64,000 bases of DNA from Halomonas sp. ML-15 (GCF_014779595.1 NZ_JACXZT010000009.1:220964-284963), one strand, 5' to 3'. Numbered from the stretch's first letter, positions 1-8,430 are shown. Numbers and translations: made by a program. The notes: a model not told the origin generated them from the sequence alone.

Positions 1-135
1 CTGCTCGGCGTATCGCTGTCGGTGGCCGGGGTCAGCTCGCCGAGCCGCGACCCGCTGCTGACACCCAGCGCCGAGCGCAGCGAACAGCAACAGAGCGATG
101 ATGCCCCCGCGCCGCGCCAAAGCCCGTTCGGCTAG
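1..135 (+). CDS. C-terminal end of an unidentified protein (5' truncated by window edge)
   Basis: The first frame is open from base 1 to a TAG at 133-135, giving 44 residues. The fragment starts with a short hydrophobic stretch (LLGVSLSVAGV) followed by a polar tail rich in Pro, Ser, Gln and Asp. Third-position GC is high, as in neighbouring genes, so it is probably real coding sequence. A hydrophobic segment and a charged tail would suit a membrane protein, but the family cannot be named from this much. Its stop codon is the first triplet of the small inverted repeat that follows. Confidence 0.5.
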   Translation: MLGVSLSVAGVSSPSRDPLLTPSAERSEQQQSDDAPAPRQSPFG

Positions 136-184
136 GCTATGCACGAAAAGTCGGCGAGCGCAGGCAGTTCTCGTACATAGCCTA
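133..184. repeat. Short copy of a dispersed inverted-repeat element
   Basis: The arms TAGGCTATGCACGA and TCGTACATAGCCTA are inverted copies with one mismatch. The core GTCGGCGAGCGCAGGCAGTT is also found in the 155-bp element at 34820-34974: its left half matches the left end of the long copy and its right half matches the right end. This looks like a long copy reduced by deletion between GAGCG motifs. It lies between the end of the upstream gene and the converging HIT gene, where it could act as a bidirectional hairpin. Confidence 0.65.
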
Positions 185-610
185 GGCGTCTTCGAAAGCC
201 AAGCCCTCGGCCAGCGCCATCACCAGCTCGCGGCGCTCGGCCTGGCCGTCGAGGTCGTAGGGTTGCGCCTCGCCATGGCCCCATACCGGCGCCGGCCAGG
301 CGGCATCGTCGTGGCACCGTACGATGACATGGACGTGCAGCTGCGAGACGACGTTGCCGAGGGTAGCGATATTCAGCTTGTCGCCGCCCAGCGCTGCCTT
401 GAACGCCGCGCCCAGCTGTGTGGCCTCGCGCCACAGCTGAGCCTGGTCCGCGGCACTGAGGTCGCTGACCTCGCTGATACCCGCGCGACGCGGTACCAGG
501 ATCAGCCAGGCAAAGCGCGCATCGTTCATCAGCAGCACCCGCGACAGCGGCAGCTCGGTGATCGGGAAGGTATCGGCCTCAAGCCGCGGGTCGAGAGTCA
601 GGTCGTGCAT
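182..610 (-). CDS. HIT family protein (histidine-triad nucleotide hydrolase fold)
   Basis: A 142-residue protein with the HIT-type motif LHVHVIVR near residues 85-92. HIT proteins hydrolyse or transfer nucleotidyl groups from nucleotide phosphoramidates or dinucleoside polyphosphates in the cytoplasm. The third histidine of the classical H-x-H-x-H triad is Ile here, as I recall for a bacterial subgroup that continues with a DAAWPAPVW-type segment, also present. I chose the ATG at 610 because GGAGG lies 4-5 bases upstream. An ATG at 634 would add eight residues but has no comparable ribosome site. The substrate is unknown. Confidence 0.85.
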   Translation of the reverse strand: MHDLTLDPRLEADTFPITELPLSRVLLMNDARFAWLILVPRRAGISEVSDLSAADQAQLWREATQLGAAFKAALGGDKLNIATLGNVVSQLHVHVIVRCHDDAAWPAPVWGHGEAQPYDLDGQAERRELVMALAEGLAFEDA

Positions 611-716
611 GACGCCTCCATGGACAAGGTTCAAGACGGGGCCTAAGTCGCCTTCGCGCTTGCCGCCGGCTATGCCATGATGTCTGCCCTAAGCGACGGC
701 GACATCGGAATATCGC

Positions 717-1463
717 ATGACTCTACAGGAAGGACTGGCGCTGGTCGCGATCGGCGGCGTGGCGGGCTTCATCAACGTACTGTCGGCGGGGGGCTCGATG
801 CTGACCCTGCCGCTACTGATGTTTCTCGGACTCTCGCCGCAGGTGGCCAACGGCACCAACCGCGTGGCGATCGTGCTGCAGAGCGTGGCGGCGGTGGGTA
901 GCTTCCTGCGCGCCGGTGCTTCACATATACGCCTGAGTCTGCTGCTGTCGCTGCCGGCGGTGGCGGGGTCTTTGATCGGCGCCTGGCTGGCGCTGACTGT
1001 CAGCGACGCGCTATTCGAGGCAGTACTGATCGCGGTGATGGCCGGCTCGGCGCTATTGATGCTGCTGCCCCAGCCGCGGCTCGAGACACGTCCGCTGACC
1101 CGTGAGCGGCTAACCCCGCTGATCTATCTGGCGATGTTCGGCATTGGACTCTACGGCGGCTTTATTCAGGTTGGCGTGGGTATCCTGTTTATCGTCGTGC
1201 TCTATCGGATGCTCAAGATCGACCTGGCCCAGGTCAATGTCTTTAAGGTGCTGATCATTCTGGTCTATACACTGCCGGCTCTGCTGCTATTCATGGCTTA
1301 TGATCAGGTGCGCTGGGGCTACGGTCTGCTGCTGGCGTTGGGTAGCGTGGCCGGCGCCTGGGTCGGAGTGAAGGTCAATATGGGGCCACGCGGGGCAGCC
1401 TGGGTCAAGTGGCTGACGCTGGCGGTCATCGTGGCCATCCTGCTGCGACTGCTGCTGCGCTGA
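717..1463 (+). CDS. TauE/SafE (TSUP) family membrane transporter
   Basis: A 248-residue integral membrane protein. The N-terminal segment GVAGFINVLSAGGS and the following NGTNR motif are the hallmark of the TauE/SafE (DUF81) family, whose members export sulfite, sulfoacetate or other small organic anions. About seven to eight hydrophobic helices can be followed, with a second family repeat beginning near residue 140 (GLYGGFIQVGVG). It stands alone, divergent from the HIT gene, with a 106-base gap. The substrate cannot be read from the sequence and there is no neighbouring sulfur gene to suggest one. Confidence 0.88.
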   Translation: MTLQEGLALVAIGGVAGFINVLSAGGSMLTLPLLMFLGLSPQVANGTNRVAIVLQSVAAVGSFLRAGASHIRLSLLLSLPAVAGSLIGAWLALTVSDALFEAVLIAVMAGSALLMLLPQPRLETRPLTRERLTPLIYLAMFGIGLYGGFIQVGVGILFIVVLYRMLKIDLAQVNVFKVLIILVYTLPALLLFMAYDQVRWGYGLLLALGSVAGAWVGVKVNMGPRGAAWVKWLTLAVIVAILLRLLLR

Positions 1464-1544
1464 ATAGACCCCACGCAGAGGCAAACAAGTGCTAGATTGA
1501 TAGCAGTGCGGGCTTTTCCGCCGAACCATCCAAGGAATAAGGAT

Positions 1545-1682
1545 ATGACCATGAAGCGTCTATCAGCTGTTATCTTGCTGTCGCTGTTCACCCTGTCGCT
1601 GCTCAGCGGCTGTAACACCATGCGCGGTGCAGGCGAGGATATCGAGGCGGGTGGCGAGGCTATTCAGCGCTCGGCGGACTGA
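1545..1682 (+). CDS. Entericidin EcnA/B family lipoprotein (copy 1)
   Basis: A small protein of 45 residues (43 if the second ATG at 1551 is used). It has a lysine/arginine start, a hydrophobic stretch and a lipobox ending LLSGC, followed by NTMRGAGEDIEAGGEAIQRSAD. This tail pattern is diagnostic of entericidins, small outer-envelope lipoproteins linked to stress-induced lysis and its antidote in enterobacteria. Both starts have a purine-rich site: AAGGA 8 bases before 1545 and AAGGAT directly before 1551. A paralogue follows 127 bases downstream. Confidence 0.85.
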   Translation: MTMKRLSAVILLSLFTLSLLSGCNTMRGAGEDIEAGGEAIQRSAD

Positions 1683-1809
1683 GATCGCCAATTATGCAAA
1701 GTCGGCGCATGGCTGTTAGGCTGATTGAGACCATTGCCTCATGGAAGGAATGGAAGACACGGATCTCAATTCCGCTGTTTGCTAAGCACCAGTGTTAAGG
1801 AGAACACAG

Positions 1810-1941
1810 ATGAAAAAAGCGATTGCTCTCAGTTTTGCCCTACTCATGACCGCCGGCGCCCTGGCAGGCTGTAACACCATGGACGGCGCTGGACAAGACG
1901 TCGAACGCGGTGGTGAAGCAGTGCAGGATGCAGCCAACTAA
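1810..1941 (+). CDS. Entericidin EcnA/B family lipoprotein (copy 2)
   Basis: A 43-residue paralogue of the preceding gene. It begins MKKAIALSF, has a lipobox LAGC at residues 18-21, and then the entericidin tail NTMDGAGQDVERGGEAVQDAAN. The ATG at 1810 has an excellent AAGGAG ribosome site 6-7 bases upstream. The mature peptide would be only about 23 residues, lipid-anchored in the envelope. A clear intrinsic terminator follows, so this transcript ends here. The 127-base gap from copy 1 leaves room for its own promoter. Confidence 0.85.
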   Translation: MKKAIALSFALLMTAGALAGCNTMDGAGQDVERGGEAVQDAAN

Positions 1942-1969
1942 GCGTTCTGCCCACACAGATATGTACTAT

Positions 1970-1998
1970 CGGGCGGGCCTTCAGGGCTCGCCCGTTTT
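1970..1998 (+). terminator. Intrinsic terminator after entericidin copy 2
   Basis: The GC-rich hairpin CGGGCGGGCC / GGGCTCGCCCG has a short TTCA loop and is followed directly by TTTT. It sits 29 bases after the entericidin stop. Confidence 0.8.
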
Positions 1999-2042
1999 GC
2001 GTCAGGCCCTATCGATGACGATGATCAGGACAAGGAGTCACC

Positions 2043-2375
2043 ATGTTACCCCTTCCACGTTACCTGTCGGCACTGGCCACGAGCCTTGCCCTGGCAGCAT
2101 GTACCACTGCGGGGCCATCCAGTGTCCCGCGTGATCCGGCACCGGAGCCGCCCAGCGTGACCCAGCGCGGCGATACTTGCGGCGCGCGCTCGGTGCAGGA
2201 TCGCGTCGGCCGTGATTTCGACGAGATGCTGCGCAGTGCCATCGAGGAGGAGAGCGGTGCGGCCGTCGTGCGCGTGCTGCGCCCGGGCGACGCGGCGACC
2301 ATGGATCATCGCCCCGACCGCCTCAATATCCGTCTCGACGATGACGATCGTATCGAGCAGATCACCTGCGGCTAG
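2043..2375 (+). CDS. Inhibitor I78-family lipoprotein
   Basis: A 110-residue exported protein. A signal sequence ends in a lipobox-like LALAAC at about residues 15-20, followed by a Pro/Ser-rich linker. From about residue 48 the C-terminal domain reads DTCGARSVQDRVGRDF, then VLRPGDAATMDHRPDRLNI, then DDRIEQITCG. This matches the peptidase inhibitor I78 fold, with a conserved Cys pair and the PGxxxTxDxRxDRLNI core. Family members inhibit serine peptidases such as elastase. It probably guards the envelope, but the target is unknown. The start has an AAGGAGTCACC ribosome site. Confidence 0.8.
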   Translation: MLPLPRYLSALATSLALAACTTAGPSSVPRDPAPEPPSVTQRGDTCGARSVQDRVGRDFDEMLRSAIEEESGAAVVRVLRPGDAATMDHRPDRLNIRLDDDDRIEQITCG

Positions 2376-2376
2376 A

Positions 2377-2994
2377 TCAACGCAGGATCAGGATCACGCA
2401 GGCGGCGGTCATGGCGCCCATGGCCAGATTGAATAGCCGCCAGGCGCGGGGTGTCTTGAGAATACGTCCGATGGCGGTGCCGAAGCCGGCCCACAGCGCG
2501 ATGCACGGCAGCGCCACCAGCTCGGCGAAGGCGGCCAGCAGCAGCGCATTGACCAGGTGGTCGCCGCCCGGGGGCAGGAAGCCGGCCATCAGCGCCAGGC
2601 CCATCACCCAGGCCTTGGGGTTGGCGAACTGGAAGGCCGCGGCCTGCCAGAAGGTCAGCGGGCGGCCCTCGCCGCGAAGCCGCAGGTCCGGCGGCGGGGC
2701 GCTGGCGATCTTCCACGCCAGGTAGAGCAGGTAGGCGCTGCCCACCAGGCGCAGCGACGTCTGCACCAGCGGGTAGCGCTCGAACAGTAGTCCCAGCCCC
2801 AGCGCGATGCCGGCAAACAGCGCAAAGCAGCCGCCGAGAATGCCGAGTATATGGGGCATGGTGCGCCAGAAGCCGTAGTTGGCGCCTGAGGCGGTAAGCA
2901 TCACATTGTTGGGACCCGGCGTCAGGGTCATCGACATCATGTAGAGCGCCGCCGGACCGAGAAAGGCCACTCCTTCCAGCATAATTGTATCCAT
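2377..2994 (-). CDS. LysE/RhtB family amino-acid exporter
   Basis: A 205-residue inner-membrane protein. The N-terminal SMTLTPGPNNVMLT segment is the LysE/RhtB signature, and FANPKAW near residue 125 is the second conserved block. Six hydrophobic segments fit the family topology. Members export lysine, homoserine, threonine or related amino acids. It is divergent from a MocR-type regulator, a common pairing in which the regulator senses the amino acid or PLP and controls the exporter. The start could be the ATG at 2994 or the one at 2982. The upstream region is unusually AT-rich. Confidence 0.9.
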   Translation of the reverse strand: MDTIMLEGVAFLGPAALYMMSMTLTPGPNNVMLTASGANYGFWRTMPHILGILGGCFALFAGIALGLGLLFERYPLVQTSLRLVGSAYLLYLAWKIASAPPPDLRLRGEGRPLTFWQAAAFQFANPKAWVMGLALMAGFLPPGGDHLVNALLLAAFAELVALPCIALWAGFGTAIGRILKTPRAWRLFNLAMGAMTAACVILILR

Positions 2995-3077
2995 TCAATT
3001 TTAATATATTCACTTGATTGTGCCGCTTTTTCCAGCATAAACTGAGCAATCATCACGTCAATGGATTTATTGTCACC

Positions 3078-4466
3078 ATGACAATTTGGGTGCCGCCACT
3101 CTCCCCCCAGGGCCCGCGCTACCGGGCGCTCAGTGAGGCCATTGCTGCTGCCATCGAACGCGGCGAACTCGTTCCCGGTGATCGACTGCCACCGCAGCGT
3201 CGCCTGGCCGATGCGCTGGGGGTCACCGTGGGCACCGTGACCCGCGGCTATGCCGAGGCCGAACGCCAGGGCTGGCTGCAGGCGCGGGTTGGCAGCGGGA
3301 CCTATGTGTGTGGCAGCGCCGCCGCGGCGGCCTTTCCCATCCCGGGTGCCGAGGGGAGTGAGGGGCTGATCGATCTCAGCCTCAGCCTGCCGCCGCCGCA
3401 TCCGCTGCGCGCCGAAGCGCTGGGGCGCGCGCTCAACGCCATCGCGCGGCAGCCGCGGCTGCTGCAGGCGGCGGTGGAGTATCAGGCCGCCGACGGGCTG
3501 CTCGATCAGCGTCATCAACTGGCGGAGTGGTTGGCCAGCCTGGGCATGCGGCTGCCCGCCGAAGAGCTGCTGATCACCCAGGGCGGGCAGCACGGCATCA
3601 GTCTGGTACTGCAGACGTTGTTGCGCCCCGGCGAGCGTCTGGCGGCGGATGCGCTGACCTATCCGGGGCTGATCGGCGCCGCTCAGCAGTCGCACCTCAA
3701 GGTCGACGGCATCGTCATGGACGACCAGGGCATGGACGTGGAGGCGCTGGCGCGGCTCTGCGCGCGACAGCCGCCGCGGCTGGTCTACGTTACGCCCGAT
3801 CAGAACAACCCCACCGGCATCGCTCTCGATGAGACGCGCCGGCGGCGGCTGGTGGCGCTGGCCCGCGAATACGATATCTGGCTGCTCGAGGATGGCGTGC
3901 AGTATCTGCCGGCGGAAGCCCGGGGCACACCGCTCTACCAGCTGGCACCGGAACGCACGCTGTTCGTGTTCAGCACCGCCAAGGTGCTGGCCGGCGGCTT
4001 GCGGATCGGTATCCTGCGCGCGCCGGAACGCCTGCGCGAGCGGCTGGCGGCGGGCCTGCGGGCCCAGAGCTGGATGGTGCCGCCGCTGATGATCGCGGCG
4101 GTCTGTCAGTGGCTGGCCAGCGGCGACGCCGAGACGCTGCTGGCGTGGCAGTGCGAGGAGCTGGTGGCACGCCAGGCGCTGGCGCGACAGCGCCTGGCCG
4201 GCTTCGAGATCAGCGGGCAGCCACTGGGAGCCAATCTATGGCTGACGCTGCCCTATGGCATGCGCAGCGCCGCCCTGATCGACGCCCTGGAAAGGCGTGG
4301 CGTGCGGGTCACCAGCGCCGAGCCATTCTGCGTCGGTAGCGCCTCGGCGCCCCAGGCGATCCGCCTCTGCCTGAGTGCGGCGGCTTCTCGTGAAACCCTC
4401 GATCAGGCACTGCAGATTCTGCTCGAGATGCTCGATGCGCCGCCGCTGGCACCGGCCACGTTATAA
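3078..4466 (+). CDS. MocR/PdxR-type transcription regulator (GntR HTH fused to aminotransferase-like domain)
   Basis: A 462-residue protein. Residues 15-85 form a GntR winged helix (RYRALSEAIAAAIERGEL, then LPPQRRLADALGVTVGTVTRGY). The rest is a fold-type I aminotransferase-like domain with TPDQNNPTG and the PLP lysine in FSTAKVLAGG (K302). MocR proteins use PLP as a sensor, not for catalysis, and often regulate amino-acid or PLP metabolism. I chose the ATG at 3078, 21 codons inside the longest open frame, because the family starts just before the HTH. It is divergent from the LysE exporter, its likely target. Confidence 0.9.
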   Translation: MTIWVPPLSPQGPRYRALSEAIAAAIERGELVPGDRLPPQRRLADALGVTVGTVTRGYAEAERQGWLQARVGSGTYVCGSAAAAAFPIPGAEGSEGLIDLSLSLPPPHPLRAEALGRALNAIARQPRLLQAAVEYQAADGLLDQRHQLAEWLASLGMRLPAEELLITQGGQHGISLVLQTLLRPGERLAADALTYPGLIGAAQQSHLKVDGIVMDDQGMDVEALARLCARQPPRLVYVTPDQNNPTGIALDETRRRRLVALAREYDIWLLEDGVQYLPAEARGTPLYQLAPERTLFVFSTAKVLAGGLRIGILRAPERLRERLAAGLRAQSWMVPPLMIAAVCQWLASGDAETLLAWQCEELVARQALARQRLAGFEISGQPLGANLWLTLPYGMRSAALIDALERRGVRVTSAEPFCVGSASAPQAIRLCLSAAASRETLDQALQILLEMLDAPPLAPATL

Positions 4467-4473
4467 CCAACAC

Positions 4474-5469
4474 CTAGTCGTAGCGGTCCTTCCAGCGCTG
4501 CCTCTGCACCTGCTCCTTGAGCACCTCTAGCATATCCACCAGCACTTTCTCGGTCACTGCATCGCTGTGGCTGTCGACCTTGAGCCAGGCATCCAGGCCG
4601 CTGTCGGCGACCCGCTCCAGCAGATGCTCGAACTCCGGTGAGCGCAGCCCGTTGGCGGCCTCTTCGACCAGACGGCAGGCGATATCGCTCAGGGTATCGT
4701 CCAGCGCTGCGCTTAGCTGGCGGCCCATCGGCAGCCGGCGCAGTCGCTGGATCTCGGGACTGTTCTCCAGCGTGCGCCCGACCAGCGCACTGACGTAACG
4801 CATCAGATCACCGCGGTTGCGCTGGTAGGCGCTGCCCGCCATGTCTTCCAGACGCCGGGTAATCTCGTGGATCAGGGCCTGCTTGCGCGGCATCACCACC
4901 TCCTCGATCACTCGTCCCGACAGCGAATCGCTGGCCTGCACCTGCTGCTGAATATTGCCCAGCAGGCGTAGGGCGATGCGGTCGGAGAGCTCCTCGAGCA
5001 GGATGTCGTAGTACTTGGCGAAGAAGGCGTAGAGCCGCCACTGGCGTACGTCGATCAGCCCCAGCCGGTGCAGGCGCTGCAGCAGCGAGATCACCCGCAG
5101 CACGCGCAGCAGCCGGAAGCCCCCCACCGGGATGCAACCGAGCACGTCGTACCAGTGCACGAAGGGGTAGAAGAACCAGCGGTGGTAGCGGCGCTCGATG
5201 ATGGCCACCGCCCAGCCGAGCAGCACATCGACGACGAACACCGCCACGAACATCAGGTCGATGGCGATAAAATTGGCGTGGATGCGCTGATCGTAGGCCT
5301 GGTGGAGTCCCGGCGCAATGCGTTCAAAGCCGGCATTCAGCGGGTCGAGCAGGAACAGCGCATCGACCAGCAGCAGGCTGAGGTTGGCCACCACCAGGAC
5401 GATGATCAGCAGGTCCCACACCAGGTGCAGCCGCTCCAGGGCGGGACTCAAGGCATGTCGGGTGGTCAT
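4474..5469 (-). CDS. Orphan voltage-sensor-like membrane protein (annotated in relatives as ion transporter)
   Basis: A 331-residue protein. The first 150 residues carry hydrophobic segments at about 17-42 and 68-92, an aromatic segment (WFFYPFVHWYDVLGCIPV), and a helix with regularly spaced arginines, GGFRLLRVLRVISLLQRL, like the S4 of a voltage-sensor domain. No pore helix or selectivity filter follows. Residues 155-331 are a soluble helical region rich in charged residues (RRLEDMAG, EEAANGL, EVLKEQVQRQRWKDR). This resembles ion transporters lacking a pore module. GGAGAC precedes the ATG at 5469 by three bases. The function is inferred, not established. Confidence 0.6.
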   Translation of the reverse strand: MTTRHALSPALERLHLVWDLLIIVLVVANLSLLLVDALFLLDPLNAGFERIAPGLHQAYDQRIHANFIAIDLMFVAVFVVDVLLGWAVAIIERRYHRWFFYPFVHWYDVLGCIPVGGFRLLRVLRVISLLQRLHRLGLIDVRQWRLYAFFAKYYDILLEELSDRIALRLLGNIQQQVQASDSLSGRVIEEVVMPRKQALIHEITRRLEDMAGSAYQRNRGDLMRYVSALVGRTLENSPEIQRLRRLPMGRQLSAALDDTLSDIACRLVEEAANGLRSPEFEHLLERVADSGLDAWLKVDSHSDAVTEKVLVDMLEVLKEQVQRQRWKDRYD

Positions 5470-5498
5470 GGCGTCTCCTTCGCCGTGGCTGGCGCGGC

Positions 5499-6029
5499 TC
5501 AGTCCGGCGTATCGCCTGCGCGCGGCTGGGTCGCGTAGTGATGAGCGTGGGTACGCCGGGCTTCCTCCTCGGCCTGCTTGCGCAGCTTCTTGCGCAGCGC
5601 GGCCTTGTCGAAGCGCAGTTTCTGCAGCGGTGTCTCGAGCCTGAGCGGCGGTACCAGGGCCGGGGTACCGTCCTCGTCCACCGCGACCATGGTCAGATAG
5701 CAGCTGTTGGTGTGGCGGATCACCTTGTCGCGGATATTCTCGGCCACCACCTTGATGCCGATTTCCATCGACGAGCGTCCGACGTGGTTGACCATGGCCA
5801 GGAAAGTGACCAGCTCGCCGACGTGGATCGGCTGCTTGAACAGCACCTGGTCCACCGAGAGGGTCACCACATAGCTGCCCGAGTAGCGGCTGGCACAGGC
5901 GTAGGCCACCTCGTCGAGCTTCTTGAGAATCGCCCCGCCGTGCACCTTGCCGCTGAAATTGGCCATGTCCGGGGTCATCAGCACGGTCATGGAGAGTTCA
6001 TGCTGGCCGGAAAGCGCGTGTTCGTCCAT
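5499..6029 (-). CDS. Acyl-CoA thioesterase, YciA-like hotdog fold
   Basis: A 176-residue protein. Residues 10-130 form one hotdog domain: MTVLMTPDMANFSGKVHGG with the catalytic Asp and the GG turn, then DQVLFKQPIHVGE and NHVGRSSMEIGI. Such enzymes hydrolyse short to long acyl-CoAs in the cytoplasm. The C-terminal 45 residues are basic and helical (KKLRKQAEEEARR), a common extension. I prefer the ATG at 6029 over the TTG at 6032. Downstream on the same strand lies the voltage-sensor-like gene, 30 bases away. Confidence 0.88.
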   Translation of the reverse strand: MDEHALSGQHELSMTVLMTPDMANFSGKVHGGAILKKLDEVAYACASRYSGSYVVTLSVDQVLFKQPIHVGELVTFLAMVNHVGRSSMEIGIKVVAENIRDKVIRHTNSCYLTMVAVDEDGTPALVPPLRLETPLQKLRFDKAALRKKLRKQAEEEARRTHAHHYATQPRAGDTPD

Positions 6030-6237
6030 CAATAGTGTCCTTGCGAGGGTGGCTTACAGCATAACGCCTAGCTATGGCCTCACTGTAGGTTGATCATCAA
6101 GAAATCAACAGCGTTGAGAAGGAGATAGCGCTGCGACTGAAGACAAGAGGGATGGCCAGGACGTGGCTGGAGTGAAGTGGTTTTTTTTGGAACGTATATT
6201 GAATAGGCACACCCCTCTTAATCTATAGAGAAGCAAG

Positions 6238-7164
6238 ATGGTCAATCTTCGTCAAATTGAAGCATTTCGGGCGGTCATAGAGCACAAGACGGTGACGCGT
6301 GCGGCACAGACGCTGCATGTTTCGCAGCCTGCTGTCAGCCGCCTAATTGCCGACCTTGAGTATCATGTTGGTTTCGCGCTCTTTAAACGCGTGAAGGGAC
6401 GCTTGGTGCCGACCCCAGAGGCGCGGGCACTCTACGAGGATGTCGAGCGGGCCTTCGTGGGACTCAATAAAATCACCGAAACCGCAAGAGAAATTCGTGA
6501 GTTTCGTACCGGGCGCCTGTTTATTAGCTGCATGCCAGCACTGGCATTGAGCATGCTGCCAGGCATGGTTCATGACTTCTCCGCGCGGCATCCAGGCATC
6601 ACCATCTCGCTTCAGGCACACAGTTCTCAGCGGGTCCTGGAGTGGGTAGGTACTCAGCAGTGCGATCTGGGCTTCATCGGTATGCACATCGACGATCCGT
6701 CAGTCACCATTCTACCCCTGGCAACAGGCTATCTTCGACTGATGATGCTGCCCTCACACCCCTTGGCGAGGAAGCGGGTGGTAGATATTCAGGACTTGGA
6801 GGATCAACCATTCGTTTCCTTGGGCCAGCAACAGGATGTCAGGCCCATCATCGATCAAGCCTTTCAAGCGGCGGGTGTCAAACGACGCATGCGCATAGAG
6901 ACGCAGCTGTCCGGCGTAGCGTGCGAGTTGGTGAAAGCTGGGGCCGGTGTATCGCTGATCGATCCAGTCGCGGCAAGTTTCTACTGCGAGCAAGGGTTGG
7001 TATCGAAACCTTTTCTCCCTGCGATCGAGTTTCACTACAGCGCGGTCCTTCCTGCCTATCGACCTCCTGCACGCCTGGCAATGGAATTCCTGGAGGGAAT
7101 CCAGAGACAGATAGGGCAGGTCATCGATGCACAAGACGCTCCTTCCCATAATATTAATGAATAG
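6238..7164 (+). CDS. LysR family transcription regulator
   Basis: A 308-residue protein with the LysR winged helix at residues 1-60 (LRQIEAFRAVIEHKTVTRAAQTLHVSQPAVSRLIADLE), followed by a PBP2-like effector domain. It starts a co-directional cluster of ABC importer and amine-oxidising genes and most likely controls them in response to the imported substrate. Base composition is clearly lower in GC than the genes before it, a feature shared by the whole cluster up to about 10.5 kb. The 205-base gap upstream contains an AT-rich run (eight T) and no gene. Confidence 0.92.
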   Translation: MVNLRQIEAFRAVIEHKTVTRAAQTLHVSQPAVSRLIADLEYHVGFALFKRVKGRLVPTPEARALYEDVERAFVGLNKITETAREIREFRTGRLFISCMPALALSMLPGMVHDFSARHPGITISLQAHSSQRVLEWVGTQQCDLGFIGMHIDDPSVTILPLATGYLRLMMLPSHPLARKRVVDIQDLEDQPFVSLGQQQDVRPIIDQAFQAAGVKRRMRIETQLSGVACELVKAGAGVSLIDPVAASFYCEQGLVSKPFLPAIEFHYSAVLPAYRPPARLAMEFLEGIQRQIGQVIDAQDAPSHNINE

Positions 7165-7313
7165 GCTGTCCAACAAAAGGCATTAGTCTGCATGGCTATG
7201 GGGTGCTAGCTTCAGAGGCGTGGTGTTGATATCGCAGCGCAGCAATCGCAATGAGGCTATAGCGCTGTGGGTATTGACGGGCCTCTACAACAACAAACGT
7301 AAGGACCTCAAGC

Positions 7314-8348
7314 ATGAATAGACGGGTACTACTCACTGCATCCATGACTGGCGTGATGGGACTATCATCAGCATTGGTACAGGCAGATACCCTGTACATC
7401 GGTGCTTATGGCGGCTCTTCGGAATACGCAATGAAGGAATCAATCATTCCGGCCTTCCAAGAGAAGCATGATGTCGATGTTGTGTACGTTGCAGGTAATT
7501 CCACCGACACACTGGCGCGACTTCAAGCCCAGGCGGGACAGCAGGAACTGAACGTCGTACTGCTCGATGATGGACCCATGTATCAGGCAGTCAATCTTGG
7601 GTTTTGTGCACCAATGAATGGTCTGGCGGCGCTGGACGATGTCTATGATATCGCTCGCTTTCCGAATGATGACGCCGTAGGCGTTGGCGTGGTGGCATCT
7701 GGTTTTGCCTACAATGCTGAAATGTTCGAGCGAAATGGATGGGATGCCCCCTCATCGTGGCGTGATCTGGCCGACGAAAAGTTCCAGGGTAAAATTGTTG
7801 TTCCATCGGTCAGCAATACCTATGGGCTGCATACCTTGGTGATGGCGGCCAGGCTAAACGGGGGAGGAGAGAACGATATAGACCCAGGCTTCGAATATAT
7901 TCAGGAGTCAGTCGTTCCGAATATCCTCAGCTTCGAAACGTCTGCCGGTGGAATGTCACAGCTTTTCCAGAATGAGGAAATTGCACTCTCGGTTTGGGGA
8001 AGCGGTCGTGTCCAGGCATTGGCAGATACTGGATTTCCGGTTGAATTTTCCTATCCAGAAGAGGGCGCCGTTGCCTTGATGGTGGCAGGGTGTGTTGTTG
8101 ATGGAAGTGCTGAAGATGAGCTCTCCAGAGCCTTCATGGAACATCTTCTTTCTCCCGAGATTCAGGCACTCCTAGCCGACACTCAAGGTTGGGGACCCTC
8201 AAACCGATATACTGAGCTTGATGATGAACTGGCGGAGAGCTTGCCCTACGGTGAGCGAATCGATCAGCTGACCTCAGTGGACTGGGACACCATTAATCCA
8301 CAGCGCATGGAATGGACAAACCGCTGGAATCGTCGCGTCGAGCGTTGA
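7314..8348 (+). CDS. ABC importer substrate-binding protein, spermidine/putrescine (PotD-like) class
   Basis: A 344-residue periplasmic protein. The signal peptide ends near LVQADTLYIG, and the mature start TLYIGAYGGSSEYAM is typical of family 1 PotD-like binding proteins. The motif WRDLADEKFQGKIVVPS is conserved in this class. The cluster encodes amine and amino-acid oxidases, so the ligand is probably an amine, opine or amino-acid derivative rather than a polyamine. AAGGACC precedes the ATG. It is followed by a 10-bp stem-loop before the ATPase gene. Confidence 0.88.
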   Translation: MNRRVLLTASMTGVMGLSSALVQADTLYIGAYGGSSEYAMKESIIPAFQEKHDVDVVYVAGNSTDTLARLQAQAGQQELNVVLLDDGPMYQAVNLGFCAPMNGLAALDDVYDIARFPNDDAVGVGVVASGFAYNAEMFERNGWDAPSSWRDLADEKFQGKIVVPSVSNTYGLHTLVMAARLNGGGENDIDPGFEYIQESVVPNILSFETSAGGMSQLFQNEEIALSVWGSGRVQALADTGFPVEFSYPEEGAVALMVAGCVVDGSAEDELSRAFMEHLLSPEIQALLADTQGWGPSNRYTELDDELAESLPYGERIDQLTSVDWDTINPQRMEWTNRWNRRVER

Positions 8349-8381
8349 TCCACGGCAAACCATCAATTCCATGACCGGTGA

Positions 8382-8412
8382 CCCCTGCCTGGCGGCTATT
8401 GGCAGGCAGGGG
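8382..8412 (+). promoter_or_regulatory. Intercistronic stem-loop between binding protein and ATPase genes
   Basis: CCCCTGCCTG (8382-8391) and CAGGCAGGGG (8403-8412) are perfect inverted repeats around an 11-base loop with no U-run. It probably protects the upstream message from 3' decay or partly terminates it, so that binding protein exceeds membrane components. Confidence 0.6.
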
Positions 8413-8430
8413 AGTTGGGAGAGTCCTACC

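Noticed and set aside
1690..1710. GCAAAGTCGGCGCATGG as a third copy of the dispersed repeat
   Set aside because: Only about nine bases match and there are no inverted ends.
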